From Gordonia jacobaea (GTDB lineage: Bacteria > Actinomycetota > Actinomycetes > Mycobacteriales > Mycobacteriaceae), in the NCBI RefSeq assembly GCF_001186365.1, contig NZ_LDTZ01000019.1:62001-126000 (forward strand): a stretch of 64,000 nt of DNA, written 5' to 3'. The translations under genes and the position numbers were made by a program. The notes beneath the pieces are model-generated. The model was given only the letters and a program-made list of their open reading frames with translations, searched no databases and had not been told where the DNA came from. Each line of letters opens with the position of its first letter. Positions within the stretch are counted from its first letter, which is position 1. Of this stretch, positions 45,743 to 53,932 are shown piece after piece.

Positions 45743-46830
45743 GTTCGACGGCACGCGCGGCCGCGCTACCGACCCGGTTCACCGAGTTGGTCGGCGTCGA
45801 ATATCCGATCGTGCAGACCGGGATGGGGTGGGTGTCAGGCCCGTCGTTGACCTCTGCGACATCGAATGCGGGCGGTCTCGGCATCCTGGCGTCGGCGACG
45901 ATGACCTATGCCGAGCTGGAATCGGCAATTGCGAAGACGAAGTCGTTGACCGACAAGCCCTTTGGGGTCAATATCCGCGCCGACGCCACCGATGCCACCG
46001 AACGGATCGACCTGCTGATTCGCGAGGGGGTGCGCGTCGCGTCGTTCGCGCTGGCACCCAAGAAGGACCTGATCGCGAAGCTCAAGGGCAGCGGCGTCGT
46101 GGTGATCCCGTCGATCGGTGCGGCCAAACACGCGGTGAAGGTCGCGTCGTGGGGCGCGGATGCGGTGATCGTGCAGGGCGGTGAGGGCGGCGGCCACACC
46201 GGACCGGTCGCGACGACGCTACTGCTTCCCTCCGTGCTGGATGCATTGCGCGACAGCGGTTCCGACATGCCAGTGGTCGCGGCGGGAGGCTTCTTCGACG
46301 GTCGGGGGCTCGCTGCGGCGCTGGCATACGGGGCAGAGGGTGTCGCGATGGGTACCAGGTTCCTGCTCACCGCCGACTCCGCAGTTCCCGACGCGGTGAA
46401 GCAGGAGTATCTGACGCGCACTCTCAACGACACCGTCGTCTCGGTGAAGGTCGACGGTATGCCGCATCGGGTGCTGCGCACCCCACTCGTCGATGCGCTC
46501 GAAAGTGGCAGCCCGATCCGCGCGTTGTTCGCGGCGGCACGAAATGCCAACGAGTTCAAGCAGTTGACCGGCATGAAGTGGACGACGATGCTGCGCGACG
46601 GGCGTGCGATGCGCAAGTCGGGCGAGCGCAGTTGGCAGCAGGTCATCATGGCGGGCAACACCCCGATGCTGTTGCGCGCGGGTCTCGTCGAAGGTGATAC
46701 GCGCGCAGGAGTTCTCGCGTCCGGCCAGGTGGTCGGGATGATCGCCGACCTTCCCAGCTGCGATGCACTCATCCAATCGATCATGGATCAGGCACACGAG
46801 CGGCTGAAAGCACTGAGCGCGCTGGGGTGA
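45739..46830 (+). CDS. ipdC: FMN-dependent oxidoreductase IpdC
   Basis: 363-aa nitronate-monooxygenase-fold enzyme of the Rv3553 type. GMGWVSGPSLTSATSNAGG near residue 28, VQGGEGGGHTGP near 145, AAGGFFDGRG near 178 and MGTRFLLT near 200 are the FMN-binding pieces. IpdC acts in the rings C/D pathway on an HIP-derived CoA intermediate. Last gene of the echA20 operon; the following gene converges with a 25-bp gap. Confidence 0.88.
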   Translation: MSSTARAAALPTRFTELVGVEYPIVQTGMGWVSGPSLTSATSNAGGLGILASATMTYAELESAIAKTKSLTDKPFGVNIRADATDATERIDLLIREGVRVASFALAPKKDLIAKLKGSGVVVIPSIGAAKHAVKVASWGADAVIVQGGEGGGHTGPVATTLLLPSVLDALRDSGSDMPVVAAGGFFDGRGLAAALAYGAEGVAMGTRFLLTADSAVPDAVKQEYLTRTLNDTVVSVKVDGMPHRVLRTPLVDALESGSPIRALFAAARNANEFKQLTGMKWTTMLRDGRAMRKSGERSWQQVIMAGNTPMLLRAGLVEGDTRAGVLASGQVVGMIADLPSCDALIQSIMDQAHERLKALSALG

Positions 46831-46855
46831 CGCTGCGGCCGGTGCGGCGAGACCG

Positions 46856-47773
46856 TCACCCGTGGTGGCGACGGTACGCCGCGATCGCGGCCGGATGAAG
46901 TTGCAGTCCGTAGACCTGAATGAGGGTCTGAGTATCCAAGAACTGCACTCCGACAGTACCTTTGGGAATCAGCTCCGACGCCTTGTCGACCAACGCGTCG
47001 ACAACCGCTGTGACCACCGAGTCCGGTGTGCTCGCAGTGGTGAGCAGCACGCTTGGCACGCCGATCGTCGCCGTCTCGGTGCGCGTGCCGTACATCCCCG
47101 CGGGCACCGCAACCGGCTCGTAGAGCGGTCCGTACCTCTCGCGCAGTACGGCGAGTTCGGCTGACAGGTCGAGCAACCTGATCCCGCCCGCCGGACCGTA
47201 GCCCGGTCGGGGGATGGCCGACGGGGTGGGTACGCCACCCGCCCACATCGCCGCGGCAACCGTGCCCGAAGCCAGTGATTCGAGCACGTTGGTCAGCGAT
47301 ACCGGTGTGATCTCGACATCGTCGGGCGTCATCGAGGCCGCGGCGAGGACGCGACGTCCCGTCCATTCGGTACCCGAGCCACGCGCACCGAGACTGATGC
47401 GCTTCCCGCGCAGATCGGCAAAGGTCTGGACGTCGCTCGTCGCGGGTACCGCGAATTGGACGTAGTTCTCATAGACACGTCCCACGGCGCGCAGCGGCCC
47501 GCCCCGCGCCGCGGCAACATCGCCGAGTGAGAGGCCGAAGTCGACGCGCCCCTGTTCGAGAAGTTCGATATTGCGCACCGAGCCGGTGGTGTTCATCGGT
47601 ACGAGGCGGGTGGAACCGTCGGCCATCGCCGACGACAGCAGCTTGGCGAACTCTGACTGGAACCCTCCCGGCTCACCGGTAGCGATCCGATACCCGCGCA
47701 CGTCACCACTCGCGCAGCCGGCGGCAAGCAGCGGAATCACCGCCAGTCCCTTGAGCAGTGTCCGGCGCCTCAT
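46856..47773 (-). CDS. TAXI-family periplasmic solute-binding lipoprotein
   Basis: 305-aa extracytoplasmic binding protein. MRRRTLLKG starts the signal, and LLAAGC places a lipobox cysteine at residue 20. TGEPGGFQSEFAKLL, a DFGLSLGDVAAA segment and SLGARGSGTEWTGRRVL are typical of TRAP-associated TAXI proteins. No TRAP membrane subunits are nearby. Its ATG overlaps the stop of the histidine kinase gene by 4 bp, so it is more likely a sensory partner of that kinase. Ligand unknown. Confidence 0.82.
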   Translation of the reverse strand: MRRRTLLKGLAVIPLLAAGCASGDVRGYRIATGEPGGFQSEFAKLLSSAMADGSTRLVPMNTTGSVRNIELLEQGRVDFGLSLGDVAAARGGPLRAVGRVYENYVQFAVPATSDVQTFADLRGKRISLGARGSGTEWTGRRVLAAASMTPDDVEITPVSLTNVLESLASGTVAAAMWAGGVPTPSAIPRPGYGPAGGIRLLDLSAELAVLRERYGPLYEPVAVPAGMYGTRTETATIGVPSVLLTTASTPDSVVTAVVDALVDKASELIPKGTVGVQFLDTQTLIQVYGLQLHPAAIAAYRRHHG

Positions 47774-49242
47774 ACGGCATCTCCCCCGGCGCTGGCATCT
47801 GCTGCGGTGTCGAAGCCTGTCTTAGTGTCTGTGCGTCTCACCAACAGCACACGAACGCTCAGTCCACCTTCCGTCGATCTGCCGAAGTGCACGTCTCCCC
47901 CGACGGCGCGGACGAGGATGTCGACGATCGCGAGTCCGAGCCCCGTTCCGTGCGCCTTGTCGCGCGTGAAGAATCGCTCCGTCAGCCTCGGCACGTCCTC
48001 GTCTGCCACGCCGGGCCCATCGTCGGCGACCTCGATCACCACCGAGTCGGGCGAGTCCTCGGGTATCCCGATCGACAGCGCGATCTTCGGATGTGGCCCG
48101 GCGTGCCGTGACGCGTTGTCGACGAGGACGTCGATCACCTGCGCGAGCGCATCCTCGCTGATCCGTGCCTGCGTCGCCGGGTCGTCGAGTTCGTCGCGGA
48201 AGGTCAGCCGCGCGCCTCGTTCACGCACCGGCACCGACCAGAACTCGACACGGTCGGCGAGGACCGTTGCGGCCGTGCTCCATTCGTCACGTCGCCCACT
48301 CTCGAGCCTCGGCGTCTCCGCGCTGGCGAGGGTCAGGAGCTTGTCCAGGATCAGCTGCAGGCGTTGCGCCTCGGCACCGATCATCGCGAAGTCTTCTGAC
48401 AACGCATCGGGAACCTCCGTCTCCACGATGTCGATCCGGAACTGCAGCGCCGCCAACGGGTTACGCAGTTGGTGTGAGGCATCTGCCACCAGGCGGCGCT
48501 GCATTTCGACCGACCTCAACACGGTCGTCACCAGGCCGTCGAAAGTGTCGGTGAGTTGACGCACCTCAGGCGGCCCACCGGTTTTGGCGTCCGACGACGC
48601 GTGTATCGGATCGTCGGCCGCCGATGTCGGAATGGACGGCAGTTCTGCTGCGAGATCGGTCATCGCGTCGGACAGGTCCGCGAGCGGACGTAGCACCCAG
48701 CGGCTCAACACCACTGCGAGCGCGGCGAATGCGAGGATCACCGCAGCGGCGCCACCGACAATGAGCAGCCACCAGCGGGTGACGTCGGACCTCGTCGCCG
48801 CTGTCGAGGATCGCATGACCACAGTGCCGTTCACCTGGGCGCCGCTGCCGACCGGGGCGACGAACACCGCCGAGTCGGGACCCCACGGCGCCACATGTCG
48901 AAGCTCCGACGACTTCTCATTGCGTAGCCCGCGTGTCACAGCGACCCGCATCTCCTGATCCGTCGGTCCCACCGACAGATCAGGGACGCCACGGGTGGAG
49001 ACGATCAGCACCGAGTCGCCGTACACGTCGTGGTAGGCGCGGATCTCATCGGCGATACGGGCCGAGTTACCCGTCGTCACATACTCATTCGACATCGCAG
49101 CGAATCGATTCACGTCGCTCTCGCGCTGCTGCACGAACTGCCGCGTGCGCGCCTGCGACGACACCTCGATCAGTGGCACTGCAAAGCCGGCAATACTGAC
49201 AGCCCCGATGATCGCGAGCACAATCAGCAGTCGCCTACGCAT
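47770..49242 (-). CDS. sensor histidine kinase (TctE-like)
   Basis: 490-aa membrane kinase. Membrane helices at about residues 5-27 and 157-179 enclose an extracytoplasmic sensor domain of about 130 residues. A HAMP-like linker follows, then the H-box DASHQLRNPLAAL with H257, N-box IDVLVDNASRHA, and G-boxes VADDGPGV and GTGLGLAI. It overlaps the regulator gene upstream by 8 bp and the TAXI gene downstream. The TctD/TctE systems sense small carboxylates; the same may hold here. Confidence 0.88.
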   Translation of the reverse strand: MRRRLLIVLAIIGAVSIAGFAVPLIEVSSQARTRQFVQQRESDVNRFAAMSNEYVTTGNSARIADEIRAYHDVYGDSVLIVSTRGVPDLSVGPTDQEMRVAVTRGLRNEKSSELRHVAPWGPDSAVFVAPVGSGAQVNGTVVMRSSTAATRSDVTRWWLLIVGGAAAVILAFAALAVVLSRWVLRPLADLSDAMTDLAAELPSIPTSAADDPIHASSDAKTGGPPEVRQLTDTFDGLVTTVLRSVEMQRRLVADASHQLRNPLAALQFRIDIVETEVPDALSEDFAMIGAEAQRLQLILDKLLTLASAETPRLESGRRDEWSTAATVLADRVEFWSVPVRERGARLTFRDELDDPATQARISEDALAQVIDVLVDNASRHAGPHPKIALSIGIPEDSPDSVVIEVADDGPGVADEDVPRLTERFFTRDKAHGTGLGLAIVDILVRAVGGDVHFGRSTEGGLSVRVLLVRRTDTKTGFDTAADASAGGDAV

Positions 49243-49921
49243 CGTCGACGGCCCCGTCCCAGCGGTAGCCGAATCCGCGGATCGTTGCGATGAGCCCCCG
49301 ACGACCGAGCTTGGCGCGCAATCCGGTCATATGGACATCGAGCGAGCGCGATACGGCCACAAAGGCATCGCCCCACACCTGATCCATCAGCGCAGCACGA
49401 CTGACCGCCAACCCCGCGTTCCTGACCAGAACCGCCAAGATGTCGAATTCCTTTGCGGTGAGCTCGATATCGCGTCCGTCGACGGTAGCTGTACGGGCGT
49501 CGAGGTCGATGGCCAGGTCGCCGGAGACCACGAGGTGTTGCGCCCCAGCGGGTTCCGGGCGGGCGGCTCGTCGACTCACGCTGTCGATGCGCGCAACCAA
49601 CTCGACGAATCGGGCCGGCTTCACCAGGTAGTCGTCGGCTCCGAGGCGCAGGCCGCGTACGACCGACCGCTCGTCACCTCGCGCGGTGAGCACAATGACC
49701 GGTACCGAACTCACCTGTCTCAGTTGCCGAAGTACCTCGAGGCCATCCTGATCGGGCAGGCCGAGATCGAGCAGCACGAAATCGAACCCTGCGTGATGGA
49801 GCAACAGATCGGCCCCGACGGCGTATCTGGTCGGTTCGTGCCCGAAGCGTCGCAGGCCCGAGACGATCGCGCCTGCGACGCCGTCGTCATCCTCCACTAC
49901 CGCAATACGCACGACGCCCAT
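49235..49921 (-). CDS. OmpR-family response regulator
   Basis: 228 aa from ATG at 49921 (other in-frame ATGs at 49930 and 49963). Receiver domain with VEDDD acidic pocket, phosphorylation site D52 in LLDLGLP and lysine in DDYLVKPA near residue 98. The C-terminal winged helix has LTAKEFDILAVLVRNAG and RGFGYRW. An 11-bp inverted repeat (49920-49955) covers the alternative starts. Partner of the kinase at 47770. Confidence 0.87.
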   Translation of the reverse strand: MGVVRIAVVEDDDGVAGAIVSGLRRFGHEPTRYAVGADLLLHHAGFDFVLLDLGLPDQDGLEVLRQLRQVSSVPVIVLTARGDERSVVRGLRLGADDYLVKPARFVELVARIDSVSRRAARPEPAGAQHLVVSGDLAIDLDARTATVDGRDIELTAKEFDILAVLVRNAGLAVSRAALMDQVWGDAFVAVSRSLDVHMTGLRAKLGRRGLIATIRGFGYRWDGAVDDA

Positions 49922-49955
49922 TATCCGCATCCCGCGGTCGCGGAATGCGGATAAT
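49920..49955. promoter_or_regulatory. inverted repeat over the response-regulator start
   Basis: ATTATCCGCAT (49920-49930) and ATGCGGATAAT (49945-49955) are perfect 11-bp arms, with a further ccgcg/cgcgg inside the 14-bp spacer. It lies between the MFS stop and the regulator body. It may be an operator, a terminator-like structure for the MFS transcript, or an RNA hairpin hiding the regulator start. Confidence 0.7.
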
Positions 49956-49973
49956 GATGGCATTCAGTCCAAT

Positions 49974-51446
49974 TCATCGAGATGAAGAGGGACCCTCATC
50001 GATGAGCGACTTCGTTCCCGTTTCGGCGTACTGCACTGTCGCCGAGGGAAAGTCGACGGTCGATGGGTTCGACGAATCGACCAGCGAGTCCTGCGAGACA
50101 GCCTGCGCGGAAGTCGACTCCTTCGCGCCGGCGTCGGCGGGGTCGAGCATCGAGTCGCCCCGCGTTTCCTTCATGAAGTACGCGGCGATCCAGGTCAGCA
50201 GGGCGCAGGCGGAGACGTAGTAGAAGAAGGCTCCCTCGTGACCGGCCTGCTTGAGTCCCAACGCGATCGGCTCAGCCGTGCCACCGAACACGGCGGTGAC
50301 CAGGGCGTGAGGCAGTCCGACACCGAGCGCGCGCACCTTGGTCGGGAAGAGCTCCGCTTTCACGATGGGGCTCAATGCCGAGTATGCGGTGACGATCGTC
50401 AGCCCCGCCATCATCAGGCAGAAGGCGACGAACGCGTTGGACACGTGACCGAGGGTTGTCATGATCGGGACCGTGAGCAGCGTGGCGCCCGCACCGAAGA
50501 AGAGCATCACCTTGCGGCGTCCGATCTTGTCCGACAAAGCGCCGGCCAACGGCTGCATGCACATGTAGACGAACAGCGCGCAGAAGCTGATCCAGGCGAC
50601 GGTCTCCTTATCCATTCCCGCGGTGTTGATCATGTATTTCTGCAGGTAGGTGGTGTACGTGTAGTAGCAAACGGTTCCACCGATGGCCAGTGCGAAGACC
50701 AGCGCGAACGACTTGCGGTACTGCATGAGGGTGCGGAGTGTTCCCTCCTGCTTGGCGGCACCCGCACCCAGTGCGGCGACCCGCTGCTTCTCCGCGAGGT
50801 ACTGCGGCGACTCATCCATTCCGCGTCGGATGATCATCACTGTCACCGCTGCGACCGCACCGATCACGAACGGCACACGCCAGCCCCACGAATCCATCTG
50901 GGCCGGTGTGAGGATCTGCAGCAGGATGATCTGGATGCCGAGTGCGCAGAGTTGGCCGAGCACGATCGAGACATACTGGAAGCTCGAGAAGAAGCCACGT
51001 CGACCCGGCGTCGCGACCTCCGAGAGATAGGTTGCGCTCGAACCGAATTCACCTCCAACCGAAAGCCCCTGCAGGAGCCGGGCGAGCACCAGGATCACCG
51101 GAGCGAGAATGCCGATGGTGGCGAAACCCGGTGTGACCGCGATGAGTAGCGATCCGGCCGCCATCAGCAACACCGATAGGGTCAGTGCGTTACGCCGTCC
51201 ATATCGGTCGGCGAATCGACCGAGGACGTAGCCGCCGAGCGGTCGCATCAGGAAGCCGACGGCGAACACCACTGCCGCGGAGAGCAATTGGGCCGTTTGG
51301 CTTTCGCTGGGGAAGAACACCGGGGCGAAGAACACGCTGAACGCTGCGTAGACGAACCAGTCGTACCACTCGATCAGGTTGCCGATGCACCCTCGGAAGA
51401 CGTTGGCGACGACGCGCCGGTTGGATGTGGAGGACTGTTGAGTCAT
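49974..51446 (-). CDS. MFS transporter, metabolite:H+ symporter (MHS) family
   Basis: 490 aa from ATG at 51446 with GGAG at good spacing. Twelve-helix MHS carrier: NLIEWYDWFVYAAFSVFFAPVFFPS near residue 24, GRFADRYGRRNALTLS near 77, ARLLQGLSVGGEFGSS near 122, and SDKIGRRKVM in the second half. MHS carriers import dicarboxylates, shikimate or similar acids. The last 60 residues are a serine-rich cytoplasmic tail. It could feed the decarboxylase/dehydrogenase pair at 52697-55411, or be the target of the neighbouring two-component system. Confidence 0.87.
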   Translation of the reverse strand: MTQQSSTSNRRVVANVFRGCIGNLIEWYDWFVYAAFSVFFAPVFFPSESQTAQLLSAAVVFAVGFLMRPLGGYVLGRFADRYGRRNALTLSVLLMAAGSLLIAVTPGFATIGILAPVILVLARLLQGLSVGGEFGSSATYLSEVATPGRRGFFSSFQYVSIVLGQLCALGIQIILLQILTPAQMDSWGWRVPFVIGAVAAVTVMIIRRGMDESPQYLAEKQRVAALGAGAAKQEGTLRTLMQYRKSFALVFALAIGGTVCYYTYTTYLQKYMINTAGMDKETVAWISFCALFVYMCMQPLAGALSDKIGRRKVMLFFGAGATLLTVPIMTTLGHVSNAFVAFCLMMAGLTIVTAYSALSPIVKAELFPTKVRALGVGLPHALVTAVFGGTAEPIALGLKQAGHEGAFFYYVSACALLTWIAAYFMKETRGDSMLDPADAGAKESTSAQAVSQDSLVDSSNPSTVDFPSATVQYAETGTKSLIDEGPSSSR

Positions 51447-51456
51447 CACACGCTCC

Positions 51457-51488
51457 TTTGTGAAATGGGACTTTTGTGAGGTGGGACT
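51457..51488. repeat. 16-bp tandem repeat in the MFS leader
   Basis: Copies at 51457-51472 (tttgtgaaatgggact) and 51473-51488 (tttgtgaggtgggact) differ at two bases. They lie immediately upstream of the MFS ribosome binding site on the minus strand and could be a regulator site or leader element. Confidence 0.7.
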
Positions 51489-51614
51489 TGCTTTCCCCAT
51501 CACTGTGGCAGCGGTCACAAGCGCAGCCAATGCCTAGCGGCGTTTCCTAACAGTCCCTTTGGAAAGCTCGTGCCGTTTGCCGATGCCCCCTACGAAAGCG
51601 CGGTCAGACCATCC

Positions 51615-52532
51615 TCAGACCAGCCGGGCCGACGGCCACCGTCCACTCGCGACAGAGGTGGCGACGACCTCTTCGAGCAACTCGACGACGAGGTCACAAG
51701 CCGTCGATTGCGCCCGGTTGCGCGCTACGGCGGTGCCGATCGTCCGTGACAGAGCCGCGCCGACGATCGGCGCACAGCTCACCGCTTCCGCCGCGTCGAT
51801 CGCCATCGCGGCCGGAAGCACCGTCCACCCGTGACCATCGGCGACGAGCCGACGTTGTACGCCAGCATCGTTGGTCTCCACCGCGACGGAGATGTCGACG
51901 CCCGCGGACGCGGCGTCGACGATGCTGCGCAACCCGTGCGGAGGGGCAGGCAGCACGAGGGGATGCTGCAGCAACTCCTCAAGCGCGACAGGTTCGTCGG
52001 CGTGTAGACCAGCCGAACTCGGCGCCACCGCCCACAGGTCTTCGCGCAGCAGCGGACGGATGCGAAACGCCGAGGTACTCGGCTGCTCGAAGAGCAATGC
52101 GACGTCTACGTCGCCGAGTTCGAGCCACTGTGCCAGGTGCCCCGCGTATCCGACGTCGACGCGCAACGCGATGCCTGGATAGCGTTGCGACACAACCGAG
52201 ATGAGTCCGGCAGCGAGCAGCCCGACGGTCGAGGGCAACAACCCGATGCTGACCCGCCCGCGGACATCCTCACCGGTACCCGAGAGCACTTCCGCCCGTG
52301 CCCGGTCGAGTTCCTCGAGCGCCCGTCGAGCACGTTCGAGCACCAGTTTGCCGCTGGCGCTCAACGACATCCCCGACCGGCTTCGTTCGAACAACTCGAC
52401 GCCCAGTTCCGATTCCAATGCGTGGATCTGCTTCGTGACAGCCGGCTGCACCACGTGCAGTGTCTTCGCGGCCGCGGTCACGCTTCCGGTATCGGCCACT
52501 GCCAGCAACGCCCGTAGCTGTCTGATCTCCAC
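51615..52532 (-). CDS. LysR-family transcriptional regulator
   Basis: 305 aa from GTG at 52532, with GGAG five bases before. EIRQLRALLAVADTGSVTAAAKTL... forms the N-terminal winged helix, with VVQPAVTKQIHALE as recognition helix near residue 30. The effector-binding domain follows (LPSTVGLLAAGL, VDVALLFEQP). Divergent from the split TPP decarboxylase genes, with two palindromes in the gap, one of T-N11-A LysR type. It should sense the substrate of that pathway. Confidence 0.87.
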   Translation of the reverse strand: MEIRQLRALLAVADTGSVTAAAKTLHVVQPAVTKQIHALESELGVELFERSRSGMSLSASGKLVLERARRALEELDRARAEVLSGTGEDVRGRVSIGLLPSTVGLLAAGLISVVSQRYPGIALRVDVGYAGHLAQWLELGDVDVALLFEQPSTSAFRIRPLLREDLWAVAPSSAGLHADEPVALEELLQHPLVLPAPPHGLRSIVDAASAGVDISVAVETNDAGVQRRLVADGHGWTVLPAAMAIDAAEAVSCAPIVGAALSRTIGTAVARNRAQSTACDLVVELLEEVVATSVASGRWPSARLV

Positions 52533-52594
52533 GTCATCTCCACTCGCCCCGCCGTCGCACGAGGTCGTCGGTTGTCGGTCAGCGCTGTCCGCCA

Positions 52595-52668
52595 GCATTC
52601 CGGCACGGAATGCGGAGCCATGCCGAAATTCTATTACCCACTCATTCCCATAACGATAGAGAATCGTT
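52595..52668. promoter_or_regulatory. LysR-type operators in the divergent gap
   Basis: CATTCCGGCACGGAATG (52595-52611) is a 7-bp-arm palindrome containing T-N11-A. AACGATAGAGAATCGTT (52652-52668) is a second palindrome with 6-bp arms. Their centres are 57 bp apart, and the second ends 28 bp before the decarboxylase start: a common LysR layout of recognition site plus activation site. Confidence 0.72.
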
Positions 52669-52696
52669 GGCAGCTCAACAACGAAAGGTTCTGCCC

Positions 52697-53305
52697 ATGA
52701 CCAGCGCGCTTACCGACGGTGAATTAACCAACGACGGTGAATTAACCAACCACGGGGCAACAACCGACGGGTCACCGGTCGAGATTGTCGGCCCCGGCTG
52801 GCAACGCGATGTCTTCGAGGTGCTCAAGCAAGGCGGGGTGTCGCAGATCGCCTACGTCCCCGACGCCGGTCACTCCTACGCGATCCGTGCAGCGATCGCC
52901 GACCCCGACATCACCGACGTCGTGCTGACGACGGAGGAGGAGGGCGTCGGAGTCACGGCCGGAGCCTGGCTCGGTGGTGTGCGCTCAGCGTTGCTGATGC
53001 AGAGCAGCGGCGTCGGCAACTGCCTGAACATGTTTTCGTTGCTCGAGATGTGCCGATTTCCGTTCCTGACCCTCGTGACAATGCGCGGCGAGTACGCGGA
53101 ATTCAATCCATGGCAGATCCCGATGGGTTCGACCACCCAGCGCGCACTCGAACTCGGCGGCATCACCGTGCTGCGTGCCGACAAACCCGATGAGGTTCGT
53201 GAGGTCGCGCAGGCAGCCCTGGAATCGACCTTCCTCGCGGGCGAGCGCACCGCGGTACTGCTCGGACAAAGCCTGATCGGCCGTAAGAAGTGGGAGCGAA
53301 ACTGA
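52697..53305 (+). CDS. TPP-dependent decarboxylase, PYR-domain subunit (ComD-like)
   Basis: 202-aa N-terminal half of a split 2-oxoacid decarboxylase. The catalytic glutamate lies in TTEEEGVGVTAGAWLGG near residue 80. LLMQSSGVGNCLN and VTMRGEYAEFNPWQIPMGS match sulfopyruvate/phosphonopyruvate decarboxylases. The first 25 residues contain an 18-bp tandem duplication (DGELTN twice, 52715-52750) and look dispensable. The partner subunit starts 1 bp after its stop. Confidence 0.8.
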   Translation: MTSALTDGELTNDGELTNHGATTDGSPVEIVGPGWQRDVFEVLKQGGVSQIAYVPDAGHSYAIRAAIADPDITDVVLTTEEEGVGVTAGAWLGGVRSALLMQSSGVGNCLNMFSLLEMCRFPFLTLVTMRGEYAEFNPWQIPMGSTTQRALELGGITVLRADKPDEVREVAQAALESTFLAGERTAVLLGQSLIGRKKWERN

Positions 53306-53306
53306 C

Positions 53307-53918
53307 ATGACCGCAACTGATTTCACCGCCGTACGAGAGAACACTCCGATCGACCGCCGCGAGTTCGTGTCGGCACTGATCGATCGCGTTCCCGACGCTC
53401 TCATAGTCACCGGGCTCGGCTCGGCGTCGTACGACGTCTTCGCCCACGGCGAGCGCGACGGGAACTTCTACCTCTGGGGCGCGATGGGCGGTGCTGTTCC
53501 TGTCGGCCTCGGACTGGCACTGGCTCAGCCGGACAAACCCGTCGTGGTGGTGACCGGCGACGGTGAGATGCTGATGGGCATCGGATCGCTCGGCTCGGCC
53601 GCGGTGCGCGCGCCCGACAACCTGACGGTCGTCGTGCTCGACAACGGACACTTCGGCGAAACGGGGATGCAGCGCAGCCACTCCGGGCTCTGCACACGCC
53701 TTCTCGACGTCGCGCACGGTTTCGGGATCCGTCACTGCCGCGAGGTCGATTCGCTCGGCCAGGTAGCCGACGTCGCGTCGAACATCAACGCACGCAACGG
53801 ACTCTCGTTCGTGCAGGTGCACATCGACACCGGCGAGCCGCCGCGCGCTCTTCCGCCACGCGACGGAGTCGCGGTGAAGAACAAGTTTCGCACAGCACTC
53901 GGCCTGACCACATTCTGA
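53307..53918 (+). CDS. TPP-dependent decarboxylase, PP-domain subunit (ComE-like)
   Basis: 203-aa C-terminal half. The ThDP motif begins GDGEMLMGIGS near residue 90 and ends in DNGHFGETG near 122, with DNG in place of NN as I recall for ComE-type enzymes. Together the two subunits should convert a 2-oxoacid to an aldehyde and CO2. The aldehyde dehydrogenase gene 14 bp later would oxidise the product. Candidate substrates are sulfopyruvate, phosphonopyruvate or an aromatic oxoacid; sequence alone does not decide. Confidence 0.8.
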   Translation: MTATDFTAVRENTPIDRREFVSALIDRVPDALIVTGLGSASYDVFAHGERDGNFYLWGAMGGAVPVGLGLALAQPDKPVVVVTGDGEMLMGIGSLGSAAVRAPDNLTVVVLDNGHFGETGMQRSHSGLCTRLLDVAHGFGIRHCREVDSLGQVADVASNINARNGLSFVQVHIDTGEPPRALPPRDGVAVKNKFRTALGLTTF

Positions 53919-53932
53919 GGAAAGACGGCACC

